A stretch of 64,000 bases of DNA. It comes from Agrococcus sediminis (GTDB lineage: Bacteria; Actinomycetota; Actinomycetes; Actinomycetales; Microbacteriaceae). Numbering within the stretch: position 1 is the first letter of the stretch; every line of letters begins with the position of its first letter. Below the pieces are notes generated by a model that saw nothing but the letters and a program-made list of their open reading frames with translations, searched no databases and was not told where the DNA came from. The translations under genes were made by a program, and so were the position numbers. Shown in pieces: positions 1-8,683 of the stretch. The stretch covers positions 154,164 to 218,163 of the forward strand of contig NZ_VOIR01000016.1 of assembly GCF_007923295.1 (NCBI RefSeq). The letters are read 5' to 3'.

Positions 1-213
1 CCAATCATGCCGTCTATTGTGTTCGTTTTCCTCGAACCCCACCACCTCGACCCGAACAACGCTCCGGGCGTACAGGATGGCTATCGAGCACTCTTGGACG
101 AGTATGCCGAGTCCGCGGTTGTCGTCCCGGTAGCGAGCGAAGAAGAGACACACTCGTTTGTGACTGAGACGCTTCTGAATCGCGGACTTGCTGCCCGAGT
201 TGAGAATCGATGA
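1..213 (+). CDS. C-terminal part of a probable P-loop nucleotide kinase (partial)
   Basis: The frame is open from the window edge to TGA at 211-213, so this is the 3' end of a longer gene. An ATG at 7 exists but is probably internal. The visible 70 residues show a hydrophobic strand (PSIVFVFLEP), then GYRALLDEYAE, a second hydrophobic strand and SEEETHSFVTETL. This order resembles the C-terminal part of thymidylate-kinase-like deoxynucleotide kinases. No P-loop is visible because that part lies upstream. It stops 6 bases before the thymidylate-synthase-like gene, so the two are probably co-transcribed. A dNMP kinase fits a pathway making 5-hydroxymethyl-dUTP, but the assignment is inference from a short fragment. 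Confidence 0.45.
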   Translation, partial: PIMPSIVFVFLEPHHLDPNNAPGVQDGYRALLDEYAESAVVVPVASEEETHSFVTETLLNRGLAARVENR

Positions 214-219
214 GGCGCG

Positions 220-1209
220 GTGGCCGTCTATCGAGATGTGGAGCAGGCGTTCTTAGCCGAGTTGCATGCCGTTGCTGACTCTGGAGAACTTGTTGAGGTC
301 CGCGGAGAGCGGACCCGCGAGCTGCGGGCGCGACTCATCGAGGTGTCTGACATTCGGTCTCGCCACGTTGTGCTCCCCCACCGAAACAACAACGTTTTTG
401 CCTCGATAGCGGAGAGCATGTGGGTGTTGGCGGGCCGAAACGACTTGAGCTTTCTCAGCGCCTATTTGGAGCGCGCGGTCGACTTCTCGGATGATGGCCT
501 GACATGGCGTGCTGGGTACGGCCTCCGGCTCCGAAGCTGGAACGGCGTGGATCAACTCGCGGAGATTGTGAAGATTCTCCGGAGAGACCCGCTCTCGCGG
601 CGTGCCGTCGCGAGCATCTACGATCCCGATCGCGACTTCGTGGAGAGTCGAGATATCCCATGCAACAACTGGCTTCACTTCCTCATGAGGGATGGGCATC
701 TCGACCTCCACGTGGCTGCCCGCAGCACTGACATATGGTGGGGATTTTCAGGCATCAACGCTTTCGAGTGGACACTACTGCTTGAAGTGATGTCGCGGTG
801 GCTCCGATGTATGCCTGGGCGACTGGTCTTCTTTAGCTCTTCCCTGCATCTCTACGAGCGCCACTTCGACCGGGCTTCACGACTTCTAGCCAGTCAGCCG
901 AGCCCGGCGGCGTCCGACGCGACAGGGCAGCCGCAATTCGACACAGATTGGGAGGACGCCCCCGCGGCGTGGGCCGAGTGGATGCGTCTGGAGGCCGGCA
1001 TCCGCTCTGGCCAAGACCTCGCGGCGCTCGACTGCAACCTCACCGACCCGCTCCTGCTCGCATACATTCGAATGATCGATCTATATTGGTCCGCGCAAAG
1101 TGGAGCCGAACCCAGCGTCCTAGACGACAAGCTAGTTGAACTTGGAGACAGCCGGCTTGCCGCCGCCGCGCGCGAGTATCTCGAACGAACTCAACGGTTG
1201 CAGCATTGA
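220..1209 (+). CDS. Thymidylate-synthase-family protein, probable dUMP hydroxymethylase
   Basis: This 329-residue protein has the thymidylate synthase fold markers in order: AESMWVLAGRND (about 64-75), YGLRLRSWNGVDQL (100-113), catalytic Cys148 in IPCNN, ARST-D (Arg168, Ser169, Asp171), Asn180 in SGINAF, and LHLYERH (His210, Tyr212). The Asn at 180 matches the residue that selects uracil over cytosine in this family. Two departures stand out. The His after the catalytic Cys is Asn, and the Trp-rich loop before YG is shortened to FSDDGLTW. Loss of that Trp environment is associated with hydroxymethylases rather than methylating synthases. The predicted product is therefore 5-hydroxymethyl-dUMP (inference). 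It starts at GTG 220, six bases after the kinase-like gene, and converges on the hmdU-kinase-family gene. Confidence 0.8.
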   Translation: MAVYRDVEQAFLAELHAVADSGELVEVRGERTRELRARLIEVSDIRSRHVVLPHRNNNVFASIAESMWVLAGRNDLSFLSAYLERAVDFSDDGLTWRAGYGLRLRSWNGVDQLAEIVKILRRDPLSRRAVASIYDPDRDFVESRDIPCNNWLHFLMRDGHLDLHVAARSTDIWWGFSGINAFEWTLLLEVMSRWLRCMPGRLVFFSSSLHLYERHFDRASRLLASQPSPAASDATGQPQFDTDWEDAPAAWAEWMRLEAGIRSGQDLAALDCNLTDPLLLAYIRMIDLYWSAQSGAEPSVLDDKLVELGDSRLAAAAREYLERTQRLQH

Positions 1210-1219
1210 GCCCGACGCG

Positions 1220-2224
1220 CTAGGTAGCTGATGCGAGCGCGTTCGAACGGCCGGCGACCCGCTGGTTGATGCCCCACTTTGGGGGGAAAAACGGCCTTAC
1301 TGGCGGGCCTTGCGGTGCGAACTGCTGTTTGATCCTGTTGCGACTGCCGACTCCACGCACATTGGGGTGCATTACTCGCGCGTACTTGTCGGTTTCGCAA
1401 AACAGGTTCTGGCAGTCAATGAGCGTCAAAGCTCTACCGAATAGATCGTCAAAAACGATGCCTTGATCTTCGAACTGCGCCTGTTGCGTGTCGACCATCC
1501 ATCGGATGATGTCTTCGGGAGGTACACCATTGAGCTGCGGGAAGCACTTCGCGATACCACTGCGCGCGCCCGGTCCAGGCACGACAAAGTCGTTCTCATC
1601 GAAGTCGATCACCGAGGTGTAGTTGAGGTCGATCGCCAGTTGATAAGAGAGGAAAGGACCGAGTGAAGGAAACGTCGAAATCGTCTCAAAGACCTGGCTA
1701 AGGGACCTAGCGTGCTCGATCTGCGTGGCAACCCCGGAACGGATCATGTGCTCGGTCAGCAGCAGATGGTTGCGATGCTTCCGAACCGCGCCGAACGGCG
1801 GGGGCGGAACGATATACGCCGCAGAGTAAACTCTCTCGCCGGTAGCAATTCTTGCGTCGAGAACCTTGCTGTAGGCATCGACATCGAATGTGGATGTTGT
1901 GATCTGACCGAATCTTGATTCCAACGCTTCCCATGTCGATGGCTTGTTGAAGAACCGAAACAGTAGAACGCGTAAGACGAGGTTTTCGGGGTCCTGGGGT
2001 CCCTCGTAGGCGATACGTATTAGATCTTGTGATACGCGGTCGGCGGCGCGGTAGGCGTTAGTGAAGCGATACTTGGACAGGACTACGTCATCGGTCCATG
2101 GGCCAGGTTCGCCGCGTAGCCTCGCGTGATACACGTGCTGCCGTTCGGCCGCGAAGTGCCAGTAGGACGAAAGCACCTCTGAAACGCCGACGTTGTGCCG
2201 ACCAACTCTCACGCGCCGCATCAT
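1220..2224 (-). CDS. 5-hydroxymethyl-dU DNA kinase helical-domain family protein (putative DNA base hypermodification)
   Basis: The 334-residue protein matches my recollection of the HMUDK_hel family, formerly called alpha-glutamyl/putrescinyl thymine pyrophosphorylase clade 2. Landmarks are a Tyr/Arg-rich N-terminus with KYRFTNAYRAADRVSQ (51-66), LFRFFNKPSTW (88-98), a helical core with PFLSYQLAIDLNYT (190-203), DFVVPGPGARSGIAKCF (212-228) and ALTLIDCQNLFCETDKY (265-281). In phages these enzymes act on 5-hydroxymethyl-dU in polymerised DNA as the first step to more elaborate thymine modifications. No P-loop is visible, as expected for this helical family. It ends 10 bases from the convergent thymidylate-synthase-like gene. 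The biochemical role here is inferred from family and neighbours. Confidence 0.75.
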   Translation of the reverse strand: MMRRVRVGRHNVGVSEVLSSYWHFAAERQHVYHARLRGEPGPWTDDVVLSKYRFTNAYRAADRVSQDLIRIAYEGPQDPENLVLRVLLFRFFNKPSTWEALESRFGQITTSTFDVDAYSKVLDARIATGERVYSAAYIVPPPPFGAVRKHRNHLLLTEHMIRSGVATQIEHARSLSQVFETISTFPSLGPFLSYQLAIDLNYTSVIDFDENDFVVPGPGARSGIAKCFPQLNGVPPEDIIRWMVDTQQAQFEDQGIVFDDLFGRALTLIDCQNLFCETDKYARVMHPNVRGVGSRNRIKQQFAPQGPPVRPFFPPKWGINQRVAGRSNALASAT

Positions 2225-2319
2225 GCCTCCTGTCGGTGCTTACCTCCGGCTCCCACGTGTGTCTAGGTTGTCACGAGGGGGCCGGCAATGGCCGGAGACG
2301 CGCCACCGTCGCTTGTGGT

Positions 2320-2631
2320 TCAGGCGTGCGTTCTCCGCGCGCGAGCGGTTCGACCGGCCATGAGTAGAAGGCTGACTGGTCCGATCCAGAGGAACTTGAA
2401 GGCGTTCCAGACGAACAGCAGGACTAGCAGGTAGAGCCACCCGGCGCCGCCGTCGTTGATGATCGTGGTGCAGATCGCGGCGGCGTAGAGGTAGGGCACG
2501 GCGAGGAGCATCGCGGGGATGCCCCATTTGAGGCCGCGTCTGGTGCGGATGGCGTTGATGAGCAGGTTGGTGGGTGCGTAGCGGAGTACGCCGTAGCCTC
2601 GTGCGCTGAGCGCAACGGATGTGCGGAGCAT
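2320..2631 (-). CDS. Small integral membrane protein of the ICE backbone
   Basis: A 103-residue protein with about two to three hydrophobic segments: [20 protein letters not shown], then [18 protein letters not shown] and [10 protein letters not shown]. Basic flanks ([13 protein letters not shown] and a C-terminal [10 protein letters not shown]) suggest an inner-membrane anchor. Similar small proteins next to DprA-like genes in actinobacterial elements are often labelled sulfate permease, but nothing in this length or sequence supports a transporter. It is divergent from the DprA-like gene, sharing the 212-base gap at 2632-2843. Function unknown. Confidence 0.7.
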   Translation of the reverse strand: MLRTSVALSARGYGVLRYAPTNLLINAIRTRRGLKWGIPAMLLAVPYLYAAAICTTIINDGGAGWLYLLVLLFVWNAFKFLWIGPVSLLLMAGRTARARRTHA

Positions 2632-2843
2632 CGCGGGTCTCTCTTCCTCGTCATAGCGCGACGGTGTTCCGTCGTGGAGGCGGCTATGAACCGAGTGCCC
2701 TCAGAGGGGCTGTCCCGAAGGACCCGCGTAGTTGGCGAACCTGCCTCGTCATCCAGCGTACGACGGGCGTGCGACAGAGGGAACCCTGTCGGTGGGCGGG
2801 CGTGTACCTCGTCGGTGACCTTCGGAGTGAGAGGACACCGATC
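2632..2843. promoter_or_regulatory. Divergent control region of the DprA-like gene and the small membrane gene
   Basis: No gene is supported here. The segment contains a short inverted repeat, ACAG-GGG with CCC-TGT, at about 2773-2788, followed by GTACCTCGTCGGTGACC at about 2803-2819. This is a weaker version of the hairpin plus ACCTCG motif found before several other genes of the element. A purine-rich GAGAGGA precedes the DprA-like ATG at 2844. Confidence 0.4.
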
Positions 2844-3842
2844 ATGGCGGCGCTGGCGGAGCAGGTACAGGGTGAGCGGATAGCGCGGGTCGCGCTGTCG
2901 ATGATCGCCGAACCCAACGACCCGACCACCGGCCGGGTTCTCGCCCATCACAACGGGATCGAGACGCTACGGCTGATCGACTCCGACGACGTGCCCGGCC
3001 TGCCGCGCGCCGACGTGCTGATGTGGCGCGCGCGGCTGGCGGCGCGGATCACGCCCGACCTGCCCGATCAGATCGCTCAGGCCGAACGGCTCGGGTTCGG
3101 CACACTCATCCCGGCCGACAAGGACTGGCCCGCCGGATTGAACGACCTGGGTGAGCGTGCCCCCTATCTGCTGTGGACGCGTGGGGCGGCTTCGTTCCTG
3201 ACGACGGCGCTGAGCGATCGCGTCACAATCACCGGCTCCCGAGCCGCCACCTCCTACGGCGAGCACATCACCGGCGAGCTGGCGACAGGTATGGCTGATG
3301 AGGAACGCATCGTTGTCGCCGGAGGCGCGTACGGGATCGAAGGAGCCGCACACCGCGCTGTCCTCGCGGCCGGCGGGCAGACGATCGCGGTTCTGGCCGG
3401 CGGTGTCGACCGGCCCTACCCTGCCGGACACGGCGACCTACTACGCCGAGTTGGTGAGGTCGGCTTGCTGGTGAGCGAGGTGCCGCCAGGGGCCGCGCCG
3501 ACCCGGCACAGGTTCATCGCCCGGAACCGGCTGATGGCGGCGCTGTCGGGCGCCACCGTGATTCCCGAGGCCAGTGCCCGGTCAGCGGCGATGACCACCG
3601 TCCTCGCGGCACGAGACCTCGACCGAGGTGTTGGGGCTGTGCCCGGTCCGGTGACGAGCGCCGCCAGTAGCGGGACGAACGAGCTGATCCGACAGGGCCA
3701 GGCGACGCTCGTCACTCAGTCCAGCGACGTGATCGCGTTGCTTGACGCCGATGCTCCCGGACACCCAGTCTCGCGCTCGGAGGTCGGACGGGATTTCGGT
3801 CAGCGGCGGCCGTCACCGGGAACGCCGGGACGCTCGATCTGA
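2844..3842 (+). CDS. DprA-like DNA-processing protein of the ICE
   Basis: With the ATG at 2844 the protein is 332 residues. The Rossmann-type DprA core is clear: TITGSRAATSYG (128-139), VVAGGAYGIEGAAH (157-170), IAVLAGGVDRPYP (181-193), LLVSEVPPGAAPT (208-220), FIARNRLMAALSG (224-236) and AVPGPV followed by SGTNELIRQG. Canonical DprA has GLARGID and EA-RSGSL; here these read GAYGIEG and EASARSAAM, so it is a divergent, element-type member. DprA proteins bind single-stranded DNA and load RecA, which would suit incoming conjugative DNA. The longer frame beginning at 2619 is rejected because GAGAGGA sits just before ATG 2844. Confidence 0.85.
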   Translation: MAALAEQVQGERIARVALSMIAEPNDPTTGRVLAHHNGIETLRLIDSDDVPGLPRADVLMWRARLAARITPDLPDQIAQAERLGFGTLIPADKDWPAGLNDLGERAPYLLWTRGAASFLTTALSDRVTITGSRAATSYGEHITGELATGMADEERIVVAGGAYGIEGAAHRAVLAAGGQTIAVLAGGVDRPYPAGHGDLLRRVGEVGLLVSEVPPGAAPTRHRFIARNRLMAALSGATVIPEASARSAAMTTVLAARDLDRGVGAVPGPVTSAASSGTNELIRQGQATLVTQSSDVIALLDADAPGHPVSRSEVGRDFGQRRPSPGTPGRSI

Positions 3843-3884
3843 CCGCCTGGTCCTCAGCCTCACCGCACCAGCCTTGGGCAGCGC

Positions 3885-6800
3885 TCACAGGCGCGGTGCG
3901 GGCCGAGTCACGGCGCTCGGTCGCACTTGTTCCCTCGTCGCGTCATCGCCGGAAAGGGATAGCGCGCGGTTGAGGGCGGCGCGGGTTCGTGCGGCGTCGA
4001 TCTTCTGGCTGGTGCTTTCCGGCGCCGGCCCGAACGGGCTGCGATTGTCGATGATCTGGTAGCGGTCGCGGTAGGCAGCGACGGTACGCGCGGCGCGTCT
4101 CCACGCGTCGCGCTGCTTCTTGACGGTTGGCTCGGTGCCGAGCTTCGTGGCCCAGGGCTCTTTGTCGGTGAGGGCGCTGTGGAGCACGGCGTCGGCGCGC
4201 TGTTCGATGAGGTCGCGGCGCTCGTCCAGGGCTCGGCGCATCTCGTCGGCCATCGGCCCGCCAGCGTCAGGGATCAGGCCGGCGATCAGTCGAGGTGGTT
4301 TGCGGGTGCGGCCAGACCCGGCCGGTCTGGCCGTAGCGCGTGCGAGTCGGGCGTGGATCACGGAGGCGATGTCGTCGGCATCATCCACGTTGCGGGCGGC
4401 GATCAGTCGCGGGAGCAGGGTGTCGAGGTCGTGGTGGTTGGCTTCGGCGTGCCGCAGCTCGGCCGACAGCGCGCCGTAGGCGTCGGAGTCGAGCACGTAG
4501 CCGACTTGCTCGGGCGTGAGCCCGGCAGCGGCGAGCAGTGTCGACCAGCGGTCGTGCTGTGCGGCTTGCGCGATCGTGTCGAACTCGGCCGCGAGCTGGG
4601 TGATCGATCCCCAGTGTTCGTGCTCGGCGGTGATCGTCTCGTGCGCCGACAACTCCGCGCCGACGTGCTGGAGCACGCCGTACAGGACGCTGCGGGCGGT
4701 GGTGTTGGGGTTGTCGCCGGGATGCGGCTCGGTGTGTTCGTGATCGTCGCGGTCGACGGCGACGTAGGCGTGGTTTCGCTCGGCGCCGCGGGTCATCGAG
4801 ACGTAGAAGTTCTCCCGCGTGGTCGTCGGGGTGACCACGACGTGAGAGGTCTGGGTGGTCACGCCCTGCGCCCGGTGCGCGGTGATCGCGTAGCCCAGGT
4901 CCAGATGCTCGGCCACATAGTCGGCAGGTAGGACGATCCCGCCGCCGAACCGGCGCCCGGTTGGGCGGATGCTGACCGATCCGTCCTCGCGGACCTGGGT
5001 GATCGTCCAGCGGTCGCCGTTGCGGACCCACCGGAGGCCGTTGCGCAGCCGGCGATCGTTGCGGCGGGTGATGACCAGATCGCCTTCCGACGCGGCAGTT
5101 CCATCGTGCAGGCCGACCTCGCGGGTCGGGTTCACTTGGCCGTCGATGATCCGATCCGCCCGCGCCCTGTCATTCAGCGTGATGACTGTCTCGTGGGTCT
5201 CGGCGACGAGGATCGACGCGAGGCCGGAGGAAAGATCGCGTCGCCAGGCGCTGTAGGCGGCGTCGATCATCGTCTCGGCGTCGCCGCCGGTAATCCGGCC
5301 GTGGTCGATGAGCGTGTCGATCGCTTCGGTGTGGCCGTGGCGGAGCTGTAGCGAGGTGGTCTTCTCCCAGGCGTGGGTGAAGCGGTGCAGGTCGTGAAGC
5401 TCAGGTGTGTCGTCGCGGGAGTGGACCAGCAGGCCGAACGCGCCGCCGGCGTCGACCGATTGGAGCTGGCCCCAGTCTCCGACCAGCAGGGCCTTCGCTC
5501 CGGCCCTCTCGACCTCGCGGGTGATCCGGTCCAGTGAGGCGCTGCCGGCGAGGGAGGCTTCATCGATGATGACGAGCTGACCCGCCTCGAACGTGGTGCC
5601 GTGCATGAGGTGGTTCTGCCACCACTTCGCCGTGTTCTCCGTTGCGATCCCCAGATCGTCAGCGAGGACCTGAGCGGCGACCGCCGAAGGCGCCAGCCCG
5701 ACCACGGACCCGGCGCCGTGCTCCTTCTCCCACGCTCGGCGCAGCGCGTTCATGGCGGTGGTCTTCCCAGCGCCGGCCGGGCCGACCAGCACATCCACGA
5801 CCCGACCGGACACGGCGATCGCGGCCAACGCCGCGGCCTGGTCCTCGCCAAGCACCCGGCCGCGCGCGTCGGGCGTGCGGGCGATCCGCTCCACCGTCTC
5901 CAACGCCACCGCGGGGCCGGCCGTCGCGTCGGCGCGGGCCAGGAGGCGGTCTTCTGCGGCCAGCAGAGCCTCGGATGAGAACAGCGTCGAGTGCCGGGGA
6001 CGGAACCGCGTCGTGCCGTCCGGACGGCGGAACTCGAGCGGGCTGGTCGCCTGCTCCGGCGGAGTGAGCCGCAGCGAGGCACGCTCGGCAGCGTCCACGA
6101 CCAGACCGGTGATCGCTTCGCGGTCTTCGACGCTGGCGAACCGCCAGCCCATCAACTGACGGGACGCTTCAGCGTGCAGGTTCCACCGTGTCCAGGTCGA
6201 ACGCTTCTCACCAAGCGTCTCCATCACCGCCTGCCCGACCTCGCCCACCACGTCCAGCGGCACGTCGTCGGCGCGGAGCACCCGGCGCGCCTCGGCGCCG
6301 CTGGTGAGGGCGCGTGCCCATCCGGTCGCGTCCTGGTCTAGCACACGGCCGGCGCGTTGCCGCCACTCCGCGGTGAGGTCGGCCAGCGATCTGATCTGCT
6401 TCTCCGGCCGGGTGGCGAGCGTCGCTTGCGCCCGCAGTTTCAGCACCGTCCGGGCTGAGGGCTGTCGGCCGTGCGTGGCGACGTACTCCGCGATGAGCCG
6501 ATCCTTCTCGGCCTCGATGTGCCGGGTGCGGGTGGAGAACTCGGCCACCAGCTCGTCGGGCACGCCCTCGATCTCCCACGCCGGGTTCCGGTCCCGCCCC
6601 CGTTCCCGCGCCTCCCAGTCCAATCCGAGTGTGCGGGTCATCCGGTCGGCTAGGGCAGCGTTATACAGCTCGGAGACAGCGACGACCGCCGAGTGCATCG
6701 GCCGCCCGGCGAGGGTCCGCCAGCGGCCGTCTTGGACGGTCAGCACCTTGTTGCTGATGACGACATGGGTGTGCAGCTGGGGGTCACCGGCCCGGCTGTC

Positions 6801-7445
6801 GTAGTGATCGAACGCCGCCGCGACGACCCCGGCGACGTCGACGTGCGCAACCGCGCCGTCCGGGCCGGTTGCACCGACACGGGTTGCTGCAACCTCGCGC
6901 TCGAGGAACGCAACCAGCTCTGCAACCGCCGCATGATGGGCGTCAGCAATCAGCGACTGCGTGCCCGCGTCCGCGACCGCCCAGATCGCAGAGACCGACT
7001 TCGGGACGCTGAACGTGAAGTCGAACCCCGCCACCGCGCGACGGGTGCCGCGCTCTGCCTCCTCTGCCTCGATCGCGGCGACCTCCTGGGCACGAGCGGC
7101 TGGCCCGAGTACGGGATCGAGTGCGTTGACGCGCTGCGTGATCCGTTCGGTGATCGACGCGAACTGTTGGTAGGCGCGTCCCAGCGGTTCGCCGGTGATC
7201 GGGTCATGGCCCATCCCGATCAAGAGCTGTAACTGGGCCTCCGACACCTGAGCACCCTCGACCAGCTCGCCGCGACCCAGTCGGCCAAGGCCCGAGCCCA
7301 TCCAGAAGCCCGGTGGCGCACCCGCCTCGGCGTAGTAGCGAGTCAGCGGCGTGCTCAGGCGTCGGTCGCCGTCGCCTGCGGCGACCGACTTCAACAGGTA
7401 CTTGTACCCATCACCGGCCGACATCACCCGCATCGAAACCGTCAC
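3885..7445 (-). CDS. MobF-family conjugative relaxase with TraI-like helicase
   Basis: The 1186-residue protein combines a TrwC-type relaxase and an SF1 helicase. The relaxase has LTRYYAEAG with candidate nucleophile tyrosines 37 and 38, FDFTFSVPKSVSAIW (141-155), and the metal site around DPQLHTHVV (His225, His227). The helicase has VGPAGAGKTT (554-563), LVIIDEASLAG as Walker B, DWGQLQSVDAGGAF, and C-terminal motifs YAITAHRAQG and FYVSMTRGAERN. It would nick the transfer origin, pilot the strand and unwind it. I chose GTG 7445 (VTVSMRVMSAGDG) because the family begins with a similar MRVMSAGDGY segment; an upstream ATG would add 40 unrelated residues. The gene is divergent from the Mrr-like gene with 64 bases between them, where oriT may lie. 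Confidence 0.95.
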   Translation of the reverse strand: MTVSMRVMSAGDGYKYLLKSVAAGDGDRRLSTPLTRYYAEAGAPPGFWMGSGLGRLGRGELVEGAQVSEAQLQLLIGMGHDPITGEPLGRAYQQFASITERITQRVNALDPVLGPAARAQEVAAIEAEEAERGTRRAVAGFDFTFSVPKSVSAIWAVADAGTQSLIADAHHAAVAELVAFLEREVAATRVGATGPDGAVAHVDVAGVVAAAFDHYDSRAGDPQLHTHVVISNKVLTVQDGRWRTLAGRPMHSAVVAVSELYNAALADRMTRTLGLDWEARERGRDRNPAWEIEGVPDELVAEFSTRTRHIEAEKDRLIAEYVATHGRQPSARTVLKLRAQATLATRPEKQIRSLADLTAEWRQRAGRVLDQDATGWARALTSGAEARRVLRADDVPLDVVGEVGQAVMETLGEKRSTWTRWNLHAEASRQLMGWRFASVEDREAITGLVVDAAERASLRLTPPEQATSPLEFRRPDGTTRFRPRHSTLFSSEALLAAEDRLLARADATAGPAVALETVERIARTPDARGRVLGEDQAAALAAIAVSGRVVDVLVGPAGAGKTTAMNALRRAWEKEHGAGSVVGLAPSAVAAQVLADDLGIATENTAKWWQNHLMHGTTFEAGQLVIIDEASLAGSASLDRITREVERAGAKALLVGDWGQLQSVDAGGAFGLLVHSRDDTPELHDLHRFTHAWEKTTSLQLRHGHTEAIDTLIDHGRITGGDAETMIDAAYSAWRRDLSSGLASILVAETHETVITLNDRARADRIIDGQVNPTREVGLHDGTAASEGDLVITRRNDRRLRNGLRWVRNGDRWTITQVREDGSVSIRPTGRRFGGGIVLPADYVAEHLDLGYAITAHRAQGVTTQTSHVVVTPTTTRENFYVSMTRGAERNHAYVAVDRDDHEHTEPHPGDNPNTTARSVLYGVLQHVGAELSAHETITAEHEHWGSITQLAAEFDTIAQAAQHDRWSTLLAAAGLTPEQVGYVLDSDAYGALSAELRHAEANHHDLDTLLPRLIAARNVDDADDIASVIHARLARATARPAGSGRTRKPPRLIAGLIPDAGGPMADEMRRALDERRDLIEQRADAVLHSALTDKEPWATKLGTEPTVKKQRDAWRRAARTVAAYRDRYQIIDNRSPFGPAPESTSQKIDAARTRAALNRALSLSGDDATREQVRPSAVTRPAPRL

Positions 7446-7509
7446 GACATTGAGGTAGGCAACGGCGCACGAGAAGGATCGCACGGGACATGGATGGGAG
7501 ACTTGAGCG

Positions 7510-8682
7510 GTGAATCTTGACGAGTTGCTCCAGGTGATGGATCGCGCTGCGGCGAACCTCGCCAAGCTCGACGCGGTCTGGGAGCGAGCCCAGCCGATGC
7601 TCCCTTCCGGCCCAAGTCGTGGATCGAGCCGAGAGTATGAGGACCTACGGAGAGCCTGGAGCGTGTTGCTGTCCGGGTTGCCGCCAATCGACGGATGGAC
7701 AGTGACCGAAGAACTCCCCGATGCGGATGCTGCCGGTCAGGCATTCATCGACTACGCAGACATCGGGGAGCCGCCCTTTGCGCTCATGAACCAGTTGGAG
7801 GAACCATCCAACCAGCTTGATGAGTACCGATTCCGACTGGCACAGGCCCGGCGTCGAGCGATCCACGAGCGGCTGGACGACCTCACCTCGACCATCAACG
7901 AGACCCTTCCACAGGTAGTGGAATCGGTACCGCGCGATTCAAACGATCGACTTGAGGACCCTACGACGGCGGTAATCGAGGACGCGATCAGCGAGATCGA
8001 ACGACTGCTCGGAGACACCACCGAGCGCGGCGGACGGTGGACCGACCTTCACCGTCACATGCACTTCGGGCAGGGTCACGACTGGCATGACATCGTTGAG
8101 ATGGATTGGCCTTCGGTTCGTGCGGACATCGAGGCAGCGAGTCTGGCGGAGTCGGACCCGCTGCCGGTCCCTGGGATCGACCTCGGGGTGGCCGCCTCTG
8201 CGAGGCCAGCCGGAGCGGCCAGTACCGGCTTGTCGTGGTCCGCTCTCGATGACGACGGATTCGAGCGATTGCTATTCGATCTCTTACGGGCGTTCCCGCG
8301 CTATCAGAACGTCGAGTGGCTGATGAAGACCCGCGCGGCGGATCGAGGACGCGACCTGTCGGCAGAGCGCGTCATCCAAGACGACGGCGGGACTACTCGA
8401 ACCGAACGGGTCATAATCCAGGCGAAGCACTGGACCACCAAGTCGGTCGGCCCCGCCGACGTCACGGGCACGCTCGCGGCGCTCTCGCTGTGGGAACCGC
8501 CGCCTGTTCGTGCGCTCGTCATTGCGACGAGTGGACGATTCACGACGGATGCGGTGGCCGTAGCGGAGAAACACAACGCCGATGGAAAGCTGCCCTTCAT
8601 CGAACTCTGGCCGGACAGCCGACTGGAAACTCTGCTGTCCCAGCGCCCCGACCTGATAGCGAGCCACGGGCTTCGGCCGTGA
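7510..8682 (+). CDS. Mrr-like restriction endonuclease-domain protein
   Basis: The 390-residue protein has a long N-terminal part (1-240) of unknown fold with helical, charged stretches. Its C-terminal Mrr_cat-type nuclease domain opens with LDDDGFERLLFDLLRAFP and continues with TRAADRGRDLS and VIIQAKHW. Asp282 and the Gln304-Ala-Lys306 pair are the expected D...QxK active site. Mrr-family enzymes often cut modified DNA. The gene starts at GTG 7510, close to the divergent relaxase, and ends one base before the convergent PIN gene. The unusual N-terminal part could sense a trigger or modified base, but that is inference. Confidence 0.85.
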   Translation: MNLDELLQVMDRAAANLAKLDAVWERAQPMLPSGPSRGSSREYEDLRRAWSVLLSGLPPIDGWTVTEELPDADAAGQAFIDYADIGEPPFALMNQLEEPSNQLDEYRFRLAQARRRAIHERLDDLTSTINETLPQVVESVPRDSNDRLEDPTTAVIEDAISEIERLLGDTTERGGRWTDLHRHMHFGQGHDWHDIVEMDWPSVRADIEAASLAESDPLPVPGIDLGVAASARPAGAASTGLSWSALDDDGFERLLFDLLRAFPRYQNVEWLMKTRAADRGRDLSAERVIQDDGGTTRTERVIIQAKHWTTKSVGPADVTGTLAALSLWEPPPVRALVIATSGRFTTDAVAVAEKHNADGKLPFIELWPDSRLETLLSQRPDLIASHGLRP

Positions 8683-8683
8683 G

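Noticed and set aside
253..1139. Several open frames on both strands inside the thymidylate-synthase-like gene
   Set aside because: They are shadows of the real gene; none shows a domain or plausible start.
2320..2631. Sulfate permease
   Set aside because: At 103 residues with two to three helices it is too small for a transporter of that type and has no signature of one.
4120..7232. Long plus-strand frames within the relaxase gene
   Set aside because: High GC leaves the antisense frames open. The minus strand carries clear relaxase and helicase motifs.
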